Positions 19,763-28,383 of a DNA stretch of 40,254 nt are shown here, one piece after another. The notes beneath the pieces were generated by a model, which was given only the letters and a program-made list of their open reading frames with translations, did no database searches and had not been told where the DNA came from. Origin of the DNA: Lysobacteraceae bacterium. Its GTDB lineage: Bacteria; Pseudomonadota; Gammaproteobacteria; Xanthomonadales; Rhodanobacteraceae. The translations under genes were made by a program, and so were the position numbers. Where the stretch lies: contig JAGWIC010000017.1 of the NCBI GenBank assembly GCA_028866435.1, forward strand, positions 1-40,254. The letters run 5' to 3'. The number at the start of each line of letters is the position of its first letter. Position 1 is the stretch's first letter.

Positions 19763-19820
19763 GAGAAATGCTCCTGGTTGATGGATCCGGCGCCGCTGCC
19801 ACGGACTCGCCGCCGTGGCC

Positions 19821-19851
19821 AGGATAGACGTCCAACCTTGCGCCAACCTGA
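19821..19851 (-). promoter_or_regulatory. Candidate activator-dependent promoter of the minus-strand exported protein
   Basis: On the minus strand, TCAGGT (19851-19846) and CAAGGT (19840-19835) are 11 bp apart; on the plus strand this appears as two copies of CCAACCT at 19832 and 19843. After 8 nt comes TATCCT (19826-19821) as -10. The layout matches 12367-12397 base for base in spacing. Confidence 0.5.
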
Positions 19852-19891
19852 AAGCGCCGGCCAGCCGGCAGGAGGTCGTTCCGCGCGGGGT

Positions 19892-19928
19892 GCAACCTGA
19901 ACGTCCTGTCAGAAAGCTTTCAGGTTGC
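19892..19928. repeat. Inverted repeat in the divergent control region
   Basis: GCAACCTGAA (19892-19901) and TTCAGGTTGC (19919-19928) are perfect 10-bp inverted repeats separated by 17 nt. They carry the same AGGTTG core as the other candidate boxes, so the region holds at least four copies of the core. Confidence 0.55.
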
Positions 19929-19950
19929 GTAGAGGGAAGCGGCGCAGAGT
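19920..19950 (+). promoter_or_regulatory. Weaker candidate promoter of the siderophore-type receptor operon
   Basis: TCAGGT (19920-19925) and AGAGGG (19931-19936) are 11 bp apart, with a further TCAGAA at 19909, again 11 bp upstream. Eight nt later lies CAGAGT (19945-19950), a poor -10. The geometry matches the other sites but the match is weaker. Confidence 0.3.
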
Positions 19951-20020
19951 GCGAGCGGTACCTCATCCACGCGCGCCGCCGGTGCGCTGGTTAAAAAATC
20001 CAGAAACCCAAGGGGTGGCC

Positions 20021-22267
20021 ATGTCCACGAATCGAGTACGCATCCTGGCGCTGTCGATTTCCTTCGTCCTCGGCGCGGTGTCGGCGGGCACGGCACTGGG
20101 ACAGCAGTCCGGACCGGCGACGGCCGCCGCCACGCCGCCGCCGGCCAAGCACGTCACCAAGCTCAAATCCGTCTCGGTGCAGGCGCGTTTCATCTCCGCG
20201 GCCGGCCATAGCGCGCTCAAGATGGACGTGCCCTCGCGCGATACGCCGTTCTCCATCTCGACCTATACCGGCAGCTTCATGCATGCGATCGAGGCGCAGA
20301 AGGTCGACGCGCTGTATCCCTACATGACCGGCATCCAGAGCGCCGGCATCACCGGCTACGACCTGGTGTTCCGCGGCTTCCAGAGCGGCGGCAACGACCA
20401 GAACTCCATCCTGGTCGACGGCCTGCCCGGTCTGGCAACCCGGTTCGGTTCGCCCGCGACCATCGGCGTGTCGCGCATCGACGTGGTGCGCGGGCCGTCC
20501 TCGGTGCTCAATGGCGAGGAACAGCCCGGCGGCTTCATCAACCTGATCACCAAGAAGCCGGAGGCCGATCCGCTCTACGAATTCAGCGTCAGCGGCGTGG
20601 CCTACGACGGCGCCGGCATCGGCCTGACCGACAAGCTGGGCATGGACTATGCGGCCGACCTGACCGGGCCGGTCGGCAGCAGCAAGAACGTGCTCTACCG
20701 CCTGGTCATGGACGACTCGAACAAGGACACGTTCCGCAACGCCAGCTACGACCACAGCATCTATTTTGCGCCCAGCCTGACCTGGAAGATCTCCGACGCG
20801 ACCAGCCTCACCGCGGCCTACGAGTACCAGCGCCTGCACTACAGCTACGACACCTACCTGGTCGCGCCGAACAGCGACATCAACCTGGCCGCGCCGATCA
20901 CCACGCGCTACCAGCAGCCGAACGACTACGAGAACGAAAACGGCAGCGTGCTCACCCTGCTGTTCACCCACGCTTTCCACAACGGCATGACCTGGAACCT
21001 CAGCACGCGCGATGTCTGGCACACCGACGAGGCGCACGGGTTCGATGTCGTCGCGATCCGCCCGAACCTGCTCGACGTGTCGCGGCGGGCGCGGGGCCAG
21101 CTCAACAAGCGGCGCTACGACTACCTGGACACCAATCTGCAGATGCCGTTCGATACGTTCGGCATCGGCCACAAGATGGTGGTCGGGCTGACCGCGGGCA
21201 GGGACTCCTCCACCGCCGACCGGCTGCAGTTCTTCAATGCTCCGGCCAAGGGGCCGACCTCGCTCGACATGAGCATCTACGACCCGATCTACACCGGCGT
21301 CCCCGCGCTGGATTCGCTGCCGCTGGTCGCGGGCGGCAACACCAAGCTTTTGAACGACCGCTTTACCGTGCTCGACAGCTACGGCGCCTACCTGGCCGAC
21401 ATGATGACGCTGTCGCCGCACTGGAAGGCCACGGTCGGCCTGCGCTACGCGCGCGACCGCCAGTCGATCAGGGAGCTGAAGATCCCCAACGTTCCCAGCA
21501 GCAGCAAGACCAACAGCAAGGCGCTGCCCATGCTCGGGCTGGTATACCAGCCGAACGACCGCTGGAGCCTGTACACCAGCTACAGCACCTCCTACGTACC
21601 GCCCGCGGCGAACGCGATCGACATCAACGGGGTCAACAGCTTCGTGCCGACATCGGCCGCGCAGGTCGAGCTGGGCAGCAAGGTCAATTTCCTGGACGAC
21701 CGCGTCACCGCGACCGCGGCGCTGTACCGCATCGACGAGAAGAACACCTTCAGCCATTTTTCGTGCATCTACGGCACCTGCTACCAGCAGCTCGGCAAGG
21801 CGCGTTCGCAGGGTGCGGAGCTGGAAGTGAATGCGCGGCCGATGCCGAACTGGCAGTTGACCGCGGGGTACGGCTATACCGACGCGAGGATCACCGGGTC
21901 CGACGTCGCGGTGCAGGTAAACAGCCGGCTGCCCAACGTGCCGTTCAACAGTGCCCACATCTGGTCGCGCTACGACTTCCGCGCGGCGCAGCTGCAAGGG
22001 CTCGGCTTCGGCCTCGGGGTGATCTACAACGGCGAGCGCACCGGGTTCACCCCGACCAAGGCGAACAGCCCGATGCTGCAGCTTCCGGCCTATACCCGGG
22101 TGGACGCGGCGCTGTACTACAACTACCAGCAGTACGTGGTGACGTTCAAGGTCGAAAACCTGTTTGACACCACCTACTACCAGAGCGCCGGCTTCAACGG
22201 CGACATCAACCTGCTGCCAGGCGGGCCGCGCATGTTCACCCTCTCCGTCAGGGCCTTCTTCGAATGA
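20021..22267 (+). CDS. TonB-dependent receptor, siderophore type
   Basis: Outer-membrane receptor of 748 residues. It has a signal peptide (about 1-27), a plug domain with DLVFRGFQSGG, ILVDGLPG, IDVVRGPSSVLNGEEQPGGFINLITKKP, and a 22-strand-type barrel ending LSVRAFFE. The plug wording (RGPSSVL-G...PGG-IN..TKKP) is that of the FhuA/FpvA ferric-siderophore group, clearly different from the other receptors in the window. ATG 20021 follows AAGGGG and gives a normal signal peptide. It is the first gene of a five-gene unit; its stop overlaps the next start (ATGA at 22264). The partners are two binding proteins, a propeller and a tandem-domain protein instead of the usual siderophore permease or reductase. 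The ligand may therefore be something other than a ferric siderophore. Confidence 0.92.
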   Translation: MSTNRVRILALSISFVLGAVSAGTALGQQSGPATAAATPPPAKHVTKLKSVSVQARFISAAGHSALKMDVPSRDTPFSISTYTGSFMHAIEAQKVDALYPYMTGIQSAGITGYDLVFRGFQSGGNDQNSILVDGLPGLATRFGSPATIGVSRIDVVRGPSSVLNGEEQPGGFINLITKKPEADPLYEFSVSGVAYDGAGIGLTDKLGMDYAADLTGPVGSSKNVLYRLVMDDSNKDTFRNASYDHSIYFAPSLTWKISDATSLTAAYEYQRLHYSYDTYLVAPNSDINLAAPITTRYQQPNDYENENGSVLTLLFTHAFHNGMTWNLSTRDVWHTDEAHGFDVVAIRPNLLDVSRRARGQLNKRRYDYLDTNLQMPFDTFGIGHKMVVGLTAGRDSSTADRLQFFNAPAKGPTSLDMSIYDPIYTGVPALDSLPLVAGGNTKLLNDRFTVLDSYGAYLADMMTLSPHWKATVGLRYARDRQSIRELKIPNVPSSSKTNSKALPMLGLVYQPNDRWSLYTSYSTSYVPPAANAIDINGVNSFVPTSAAQVELGSKVNFLDDRVTATAALYRIDEKNTFSHFSCIYGTCYQQLGKARSQGAELEVNARPMPNWQLTAGYGYTDARITGSDVAVQVNSRLPNVPFNSAHIWSRYDFRAAQLQGLGFGLGVIYNGERTGFTPTKANSPMLQLPAYTRVDAALYYNYQQYVVTFKVENLFDTTYYQSAGFNGDINLLPGGPRMFTLSVRAFFE

Positions 22268-23460
22268 TCTGCCACGTGAACGCTCAGGCCCGGCCGTCGT
22301 GCCGCGCGCCGGTGAAAACCCTGGTCTGGCTGCTGCTCGGCGCCAGTGCCGTCGCCACGGCATCGCCCGCCGGCCGGCCGGCGACGGTGGAATGGCTGTT
22401 GCCGACGGCGAAAACCCACGCCGTGCAAACCCCTGCGCAGGACGAGGCAGGCAAGCAATCCGGCAGGCCGCTGCCCGCGCCCGAGCTGCTGCAACCGACG
22501 CTGGATGCCGCGTTGCCGCCGTTCCGGCCTGGCGCCGGCGCCGCCTTGCAGGGCTCGATCAGCATCGCCGCCTCGGACACGCTGCCGGGCCTGGTGCGGG
22601 CATGGATCGACGCCTTCCACAAGTTCTACCCGGACGTACGCATGACGTTCGGGCCGCCGTACGAAGGCAGCCACGGCGCCAGCGAGCTGGCCAACGACAA
22701 GATCGACATCGCCTTCGTGTCGCGCGAATTGAAACCCACCGACATCGCCGCGTTCGGGGCGCGGCATGGCTACCCGCCGCTCAGCGTGCCGGTCTCGGGC
22801 GGGTCGTACCGGCAGTTCGGCTTCCTCGACGCGGTGGTGTTCTTCGTCAACCGGCAGAACCCGATCGAGCACCTGAGCCTGGCCCAGCTCGATTCGGTGC
22901 TGTCGCGATCCCTGCTCAGCGGCAAGCACGCCGCCACCACCTGGGGCGAGCTCGGCGCCAGCGGCGCCTGGGCCGCGCGCCCGATCCACGTGTATGCGAT
23001 CAAGCCCTGGAACGGATTCGAGGAATTCGTGCGCCAGCGCGTGCTGGACAAGGGCGCGCAGCGCGGCCACTGGCGCACCGACCTGCACGAGGATCCCACC
23101 GTGTTCCCGATCGCCGGGCGCGTGGCGGCGGACCCGGACGGCATCGGTTACGCGGGGCTGGCCTTCGTCGACGCGCCGGTGAAGATGCTCGCCATCGGCA
23201 GCGGCGGGCATTACCTCGCGCCGACCTATGCGAACGTCGCCTCGGCCGCGTATCCGCTGAGCCGGCTGATCTACGCCAACGTGAACCTGAAACCCGGCAC
23301 CGCCATGGCGCCTCCGATGCGGGAGTTCCTGCGCTTCGTGCTGAGCCGGCAGGGGCAGCAGGCCGTGCGGGACCAGGCCGTTTTCCTGCCGTTGCGCGGG
23401 TTCCAGGCCCAGCGCGCCGGCGCGCTGCTCGGCGCGCCGGCACACGGGGCGCAACCATGA
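22264..23460 (+). CDS. PstS-like periplasmic substrate-binding protein
   Basis: Exported solute-binding protein of 398 residues of the PBP-like (PstS-related) superfamily. Signal peptide about 1-34, a linker rich in Pro/Ala, then the binding domain beginning with ISIAASDTLPGLVRAWIDAFHKFYP and containing SGGSYRQFGFLDAVVFFVNRQNP, LSLAQLDSVLS, WGELGASGAW and DPDGIGYAGLAF, all typical positions of the family. The usual phosphate-contact run of PstS is not obvious, so the ligand may differ. Its ATG overlaps the receptor stop, and its stop overlaps the next ATG, so it is translationally coupled on both sides. No ABC permease or ATPase is present nearby, so it may deliver ligand to, or sense ligand from, the receptor instead of feeding an ABC transporter. 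Confidence 0.85.
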   Translation: MICHVNAQARPSCRAPVKTLVWLLLGASAVATASPAGRPATVEWLLPTAKTHAVQTPAQDEAGKQSGRPLPAPELLQPTLDAALPPFRPGAGAALQGSISIAASDTLPGLVRAWIDAFHKFYPDVRMTFGPPYEGSHGASELANDKIDIAFVSRELKPTDIAAFGARHGYPPLSVPVSGGSYRQFGFLDAVVFFVNRQNPIEHLSLAQLDSVLSRSLLSGKHAATTWGELGASGAWAARPIHVYAIKPWNGFEEFVRQRVLDKGAQRGHWRTDLHEDPTVFPIAGRVAADPDGIGYAGLAFVDAPVKMLAIGSGGHYLAPTYANVASAAYPLSRLIYANVNLKPGTAMAPPMREFLRFVLSRQGQQAVRDQAVFLPLRGFQAQRAGALLGAPAHGAQP

Positions 23461-24527
23461 GGCCGGCCCGGAAGGGAAGGTCGCCACGCGCCTGGGCCCG
23501 CGCGGGACGGGGCGCCGCGTGGCTCGCGCTGTGCCTGGCCTGCGGCGCGAGCCTGGCGGCCGAACCCACGCTGCACCTGGCGCATCGCTTTCCGATCCCG
23601 GGGGCGGCGCCGGTGCGCGCGATCGCCTTCGGGCCCGGCGGCACCGACGCCTACGTCGCCGCCGGCAGCGAGCTGCGCGACTACCGGGCGGCGACCGCGC
23701 AGCTGGCCGGCACGCTGGCGCTGCCCGCGCCCGTCGCCGACATCGCGATCGACTCCGCCGGCCGCACCGGCTTCGCCGTGCTGACCGCGCCGGCGCAACT
23801 GGTGATCTTCCGGCTGCAGCCGCTGAAGATCGCCGCATCGACCGCGCTGACCGACGGGACGCCTTCGGCGCTGCTGTTCGACGCCGGCGCGCACGCGCTG
23901 CTGGTGGAAAGCGCCCAGGCGGGGACGGTCACCAAGGTCGATGCGGCCACCGGCCGGCGCCTGGCCTCGCTGCGGATGCAGGGCAGCCTGCGGCAGATGG
24001 CGGCCGACGGCCGCGGCACGCTCTACGTCGCCGACATGGCGCACGACGCTATCGACGTGGTGGACGAGGCGCGCATGAAATACCTCGGCGCCATCCCCGT
24101 CGCGGGCTGCAAGGGCCCGAGCGGACTGGCCATCGACCGGGTCGGCCGGCGGCTGTTCGTCGGCTGCGCCGACGGCACGCGCTACGTCGTCGACACCGAC
24201 CTCGGCTTCACCTTCGAACGGCTGCCCTCGCCCTTGCGCGGCAGCTCGCGCATGGTGTTCGCGTTTCACCCGTTCGGCGCCGCCGGCTGGAAGGGCGCCG
24301 CCATCGGTGCCGACCAGAATGGCCGCCTCGCGCTGGTCAGGATGAACGCGTTCGTCAACTACACCGCCGCCGGCGATTACCCCCTACCCGGAAACTTCGA
24401 AGCGATGGCACTCGACCAAGACACGCACCAGTTGTGGCTCGCCCTCGGCCAGCCGTCCTCCGCCGGGAAGGCGGCCGCCGCGGTCGAGCTGTGGACCCTG
24501 GGCGCGACGGCGGAGGTGTCGAAATGA
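23457..24527 (+). CDS. Secreted YncE-type beta-propeller, operon member
   Basis: Exported propeller protein of 356 residues. A basic N-terminus and hydrophobic core end in SLAAEP (about residue 36). Blades include VRAIAFGPGGTDAYVAAGSELRDY and GTLYVADMAHDAIDVVDEA. The conserved cysteine motif CKGPSGLAID...LFVGC gives Cys218 and Cys237, spaced as in the propellers at 16032 and 33982. Start ATG overlaps the previous stop, and its own stop overlaps the next start, both as ATGA. No enzyme signature is visible; in this setting it is probably a periplasmic binding or scaffold component working with the TonB receptor and binding proteins. Confidence 0.85.
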   Translation: MRPARKGRSPRAWARAGRGAAWLALCLACGASLAAEPTLHLAHRFPIPGAAPVRAIAFGPGGTDAYVAAGSELRDYRAATAQLAGTLALPAPVADIAIDSAGRTGFAVLTAPAQLVIFRLQPLKIAASTALTDGTPSALLFDAGAHALLVESAQAGTVTKVDAATGRRLASLRMQGSLRQMAADGRGTLYVADMAHDAIDVVDEARMKYLGAIPVAGCKGPSGLAIDRVGRRLFVGCADGTRYVVDTDLGFTFERLPSPLRGSSRMVFAFHPFGAAGWKGAAIGADQNGRLALVRMNAFVNYTAAGDYPLPGNFEAMALDQDTHQLWLALGQPSSAGKAAAAVELWTLGATAEVSK

Positions 24528-26038
24528 AGCGCCGCATCCGCTGGTCGGTCGCCGTCGGCGGCTTCCTGTGCGCCTGTGCGCTCGGCCTGTCGACGGCATG
24601 CGCGGCGATGCTGCCGCCGTCGTCGCTGAAGGGCAAGACGGTGCTGCTGGTGACCGGCGCCACGCCCGCCGGCGAGCCGAACGACGATGCCCTGGTGCGC
24701 CGGCACCTGCAAGCGCTGGGCTTCACGGTGAAGACCGTCGACGACGGTGCGCCCGAGAGCGCGGCCAAGGGCGCCAGCCTGATCGTGATCTCCTCCACCG
24801 CCGACGCGCATCGCCTGGGCGATCGCTACGCCGACGCCGCCATCCCGCTGTTCACCTGGAACACCTTCGACTACCCCAACCTGGGCATGACCGGCACCGA
24901 GCTGCACCATGATTTCGGCGTGATCGATCCGCTCCAGCACTACGCCGACAGCTTCATGATCCTCTACGGCTACGGCGCCAACACCACCTCGGACATCAGC
25001 CAGGCGGTGGGGCTCAAGCCGCAGCTGTTCGGCACGCTCTACCTGGAGCCGGGCGATGCCGGCTGGGGCAGGCCCGGGCCGGGCGGCACGGTGATCGCCG
25101 ACTTCGACGGCCAGCCGAACATGGCGGCGGTGTTCACCTACGAGCGCGACGCCAGCATGCTTTCGCGGCGGACGGCGCCCGCGCGCCGGGTGGGCTTCTT
25201 CCTGGGCAACGGCAATTTCCACCTGCTCACCGCCGTGCACGGGCCGGCCGCCAGCGATCCCCAGCTGCACAGCTGGGCGATCGGACTGAAGCTGTTCGAC
25301 GCGGCCGTGCGCTGGGCGGCGAGCCCGCCGCCGCCGGTCGCGCCGTATGACCCCGCCGCGCTGGATGCACGGCTCAGCCGCGCGGCGCATGGCAAGAAGC
25401 TGCTCTACGTCGAGCGCGTCAATGCCGGCGAGGGGCGGGTGGCGGACGAGCACATCGTGGCGCATCTGCGCAGCCTCGGTTTCGAGGTCGACATCGCCGA
25501 CCAGATGGAGCCGCAATCGCGTGCCGACGGCGAGAACCTGGTGATCATTTCCTCGACCTGCTCGAAGTACAAGCTCGCCAACAAGTACGTCGACGTGAAG
25601 GTGCCGGTGATCACGCTGGAGGGCCTGTACGCCGACGCCATGCACCTTGCCGGGCTCCATCGCTACGTCGACTATGGCGAGCACGGCGAGGAGAAAGAGA
25701 GCGACGACCCGCCCGACAACTACCTCGACATCGTCGGCGCGTGGAGCCCGATGGCGGCCGGCCTGCCGCCCGGCCTGGTCGAGTTCACCCGGCATCCGGG
25801 CGTGCTGAAGTGGGCGCGGCCCACACCCGATGCGGTGGTGATCGCCACCCTGCCCAACGCGCCCAGCGAGCGGGCGATCTTCGGATACCCCAAGGGCTCG
25901 GTGATGGCTGGCGGCTTCGTCGCCCCGGCCCGACGCGCCCTGCTGCCGCTGGACAACCCCTCGTATGACGATCTCACCGCCCAGGGCAAGGCCTTGTTCG
26001 ATGCCGTCGTGTTGTGGTCGGTCGGCGGCGGTGGGTAG
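24524..26038 (+). CDS. Exported protein of two tandem alpha/beta domains, function unknown
   Basis: Protein of 504 residues with a signal peptide (about 1-28). Two homologous halves follow, about 36-268 and 289-500. Each opens with GK(T/K)(V/L)L.V, then a helix with H(L/I)..LGF.V, a second strand (L)(I/V)(V/I)ISST, a (L/A).(D/N)(R/K)Y.D block, then P..T and an (M)..(A/T)G segment, the layout of a Rossmann- or flavodoxin-like fold resembling ThuA or glutamine-amidotransferase relatives. I see no conserved catalytic Cys-His or flavin motif. The second half retains a CSKYKLANKY sequence, the first has ADAHRLGDRY. It is coupled by ATGA to the propeller gene. The function is unknown; a role in ligand handling with the neighbouring binding proteins is only inferred. 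Confidence 0.78.
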   Translation: MKRRIRWSVAVGGFLCACALGLSTACAAMLPPSSLKGKTVLLVTGATPAGEPNDDALVRRHLQALGFTVKTVDDGAPESAAKGASLIVISSTADAHRLGDRYADAAIPLFTWNTFDYPNLGMTGTELHHDFGVIDPLQHYADSFMILYGYGANTTSDISQAVGLKPQLFGTLYLEPGDAGWGRPGPGGTVIADFDGQPNMAAVFTYERDASMLSRRTAPARRVGFFLGNGNFHLLTAVHGPAASDPQLHSWAIGLKLFDAAVRWAASPPPPVAPYDPAALDARLSRAAHGKKLLYVERVNAGEGRVADEHIVAHLRSLGFEVDIADQMEPQSRADGENLVIISSTCSKYKLANKYVDVKVPVITLEGLYADAMHLAGLHRYVDYGEHGEEKESDDPPDNYLDIVGAWSPMAAGLPPGLVEFTRHPGVLKWARPTPDAVVIATLPNAPSERAIFGYPKGSVMAGGFVAPARRALLPLDNPSYDDLTAQGKALFDAVVLWSVGGGG

Positions 26039-26047
26039 CCGCCGGCC

Positions 26048-28183
26048 GTGAAGCCGCGCCGTGTCCTGTCGGCGCTGGAGGGCGCCTCGTTGTGCGCGTC
26101 CCCCCTCCAGCGCTCCGGCAGGGCTTGGGCCGTGCGGATGCGGCTCGCGCTGGCCATGGCGGTCGCCGCAGGCGCTCCGGCGAGCGCCATGCCGCTGCCG
26201 CGCGCGGGCCGGCCGCCGGCGGTCGCTACGACGGCCGGCGACGGCTTGCGCTGCCTCGGTGCCAGCACCATGCAGCCGCTGCTGGCGGCCTGGGCGCGCG
26301 CCTTCCACATGCACCGGCCACGGGCCGCCGTCGAGATCGGCGACCGCAGCCATTACTCGGCCGAAGGCGTGGCCGCCGCGCTGGCCGGGCAGGCGAACTG
26401 CATCAGCTTCGCGCGGGAGCCTTTCCCGGCGGAAAGGGCCGCGTTCGAACGCCGCCTGGGGCAGGCGCCGATCGTGATTCCCGTCGCGGGAGGAAGCTAT
26501 GCGACGCCGCACGGCACCTTCGCGCTGGCCGTCTACGTCAACCGCGCGAACCCGCTGCGCGGGCTGACGCTGCCTCAGCTGGCCGCGCTATTCTCCGGCG
26601 CGCCCGCGCCCGGCGGGCAGCAGCCACTGGCGACGTGGGGGCAACTGGGCCTGCGCGGAGACTGGGCCGCGCGCCCGATCCACCTCTACGGCATGACGCC
26701 CCGGCGCGCCTCGGGCAACCCGCCCGGCATCGTCAACTTCCTGGACCGGCGCGTCCTCGGCGCGCGCCGCTGGCGCCGCGACCTGCGCGTGCAGGTCGAT
26801 GCGCCGGGCACCAGCGCGCTGGCGGCGATCGTGCGGAGTGTGGGCGCGGATCCGGACGGCATCGGCTACAGCGGTTTCGGCTATGCCGGCGGCGCCGTGC
26901 GGGCGTTGCCGCTCGCCGTGGCGCGGGGCGCGCCGTTCCGTGCGGGCACGCCGGCCGAGGTGGCCGCGGGCCGCTATGCGCTGGCCAGGACGATCTACCT
27001 GGGCTTTCCCCGTACCGGCACCGGCGGACTGAGTCCCGCGGCCTGCCGTTTCCTCTCCTTCGTGCTGGGCGCCGAAGGGCAGCGGCTGGTCGCGCAGGAC
27101 CGCATGCACTTCGATCCGCTCACGCCCGCGCAGGATCGCGCCGCCCGTGCCGCGCTGGCGCGGGAGGGACTTTGCGAGGCCTCCCCGCCGACCGCGGATG
27201 CACGGCCGCCGCACCCGCGCCCCGGCTACATCGAACGGAACGGCGCGGTGCGGATCGTCGGCTACAACGACATGCGCTGGATGCTGGAGGCCCTGGATCG
27301 CCGCTTCGAGTCGACGCATCCCGGCATCCGCTTCGACCTGGTGCTCGAGGGAACCCGCACGGCGCCAGCCGCGCTGGCCGACGGCAGCAGCCTGTTCGCG
27401 CCGATGGGCGCCGAGTTCACGGACCAGGCGCTCGCCCGCTATCGACGACGCGTCGGTGCCGACCCGCTCAGGTTCCGCGTCGCGCATGCCGCACTGGACC
27501 CGCGCGCGCGTTCCTCGCCGCTGGCCGTGTTCGTGAACCCGGCCAATCCGCTGAGCACGATCAGCATGCGCCAGTTGCGCGCCATCTTCGCCGCGCCGAC
27601 GCGGCTGACCGAGGGCATGCAGCTGGGGCTGGGCGGCGCCTGGGCGCATTGGCGCATCCACCCATGCGGTCTCGCGGCGGATACCGCGCTGGGTGTCTTC
27701 ATGCGCCGCCACCATTTCGCTGGCGCACCCTATGCCGCCAGCTACCGCGGGTTCCGCGAATCGACCCAGGTGCTGCGGCAGGTGGCAGCCGATCCCTCGG
27801 CGTTGTGCCTTGCCGACCTCAACCAGGCCAGCCCGGCCGTGCGCGTCGTCGGCATACGCCTGCCCGCCGGCGCTGGCGTGACGCGCGGCTCGCAGCAGGA
27901 CATCGTCTCCGGTCGCTATCCGCTGGACCGCCATCTTTATGTCTATCTGCGGTCGCCGCTCGCCCGGCGCGGCGACTCGCTGGCTTGCGCCTATCTGGAT
28001 CTGATGCTCTCCGCGCCAGGCCAGCGGATCATCGCCGCCTCTGCACCCGGCTACCTGCCACTGAGCGCTGCGGAGCGGGCGATCGAACGTCGTCGCCTGC
28101 ACCTCGCCGGCTGCGATCGGCCCGTGTCCCGGGTGCTACCGACCTTCCTGCCCGAGGCGAATCCCCATGCCGAACTGCAGTGA
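26048..28183 (+). CDS. Exported protein of two fused PstS-like binding domains
   Basis: Protein of 711 residues in which two PBP-like substrate-binding domains are joined. Domain 1 (about 64-360) has LGASTMQPLLAAWARAFH, VAVYVNRANPL-type text, LTLPQLAALFSG and DPDGIGYSGFGY. Domain 2 (about 405-690) has IVGYNDMRWMLEALDRRF, LAVFVNPANPL, ISMRQLRAIFAAP and a C-terminal YLDLMLSAPGQ. Domain 2 is more diverged. The start is uncertain: GTG 26048 (9 nt after the previous stop) gives a 30-residue n-region before the signal core, while GTG 26132 or ATG 26138 would give a standard signal peptide. It is the last gene of the operon. With the single-domain relative at 22264, the operon encodes three binding domains and no ABC transporter. 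Confidence 0.8.
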   Translation: MKPRRVLSALEGASLCASPLQRSGRAWAVRMRLALAMAVAAGAPASAMPLPRAGRPPAVATTAGDGLRCLGASTMQPLLAAWARAFHMHRPRAAVEIGDRSHYSAEGVAAALAGQANCISFAREPFPAERAAFERRLGQAPIVIPVAGGSYATPHGTFALAVYVNRANPLRGLTLPQLAALFSGAPAPGGQQPLATWGQLGLRGDWAARPIHLYGMTPRRASGNPPGIVNFLDRRVLGARRWRRDLRVQVDAPGTSALAAIVRSVGADPDGIGYSGFGYAGGAVRALPLAVARGAPFRAGTPAEVAAGRYALARTIYLGFPRTGTGGLSPAACRFLSFVLGAEGQRLVAQDRMHFDPLTPAQDRAARAALAREGLCEASPPTADARPPHPRPGYIERNGAVRIVGYNDMRWMLEALDRRFESTHPGIRFDLVLEGTRTAPAALADGSSLFAPMGAEFTDQALARYRRRVGADPLRFRVAHAALDPRARSSPLAVFVNPANPLSTISMRQLRAIFAAPTRLTEGMQLGLGGAWAHWRIHPCGLAADTALGVFMRRHHFAGAPYAASYRGFRESTQVLRQVAADPSALCLADLNQASPAVRVVGIRLPAGAGVTRGSQQDIVSGRYPLDRHLYVYLRSPLARRGDSLACAYLDLMLSAPGQRIIAASAPGYLPLSAAERAIERRRLHLAGCDRPVSRVLPTFLPEANPHAELQ

Positions 28184-28329
28184 CGACCTTGGCTTCTGCT
28201 GTCTGCGAAGAGCGTTTGCAGTCAGCCCCGAACGCCGCTTCCTTTCCGGCGTCACGGCGCCGCCAGCCGGTACCTGGCCGGCAGGGCATCGCCATGACCT
28301 TTCCTAGCGCCGCAATGACCAACAGTAGC

Positions 28330-28358
28330 TTGCCCTGATATTTGCTAATGATTGACTA
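28330..28358 (+). promoter_or_regulatory. Candidate promoter of the RND efflux operon
   Basis: TTGCCC (28330-28335) and TGACTA (28353-28358) are 17 bp apart within a locally AT-rich stretch, 26 nt before the ATG of the first efflux gene. Only moderate matches to consensus. Confidence 0.3.
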
Positions 28359-28383
28359 AGCCGCATCCGCCAGACTGAAGAGC

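Noticed and set aside
19991-22363. Minus-strand open frame of about 790 codons opposite the siderophore-type receptor
   Set aside because: Shadow of a strongly biased gene; it would also overlap two clear plus-strand genes completely.
22264-28183. Possibility that the operon is a standard Pst phosphate ABC system
   Set aside because: There are no PstA, PstB, PstC or PhoU genes and the binding proteins are linked to a TonB receptor and a propeller instead.
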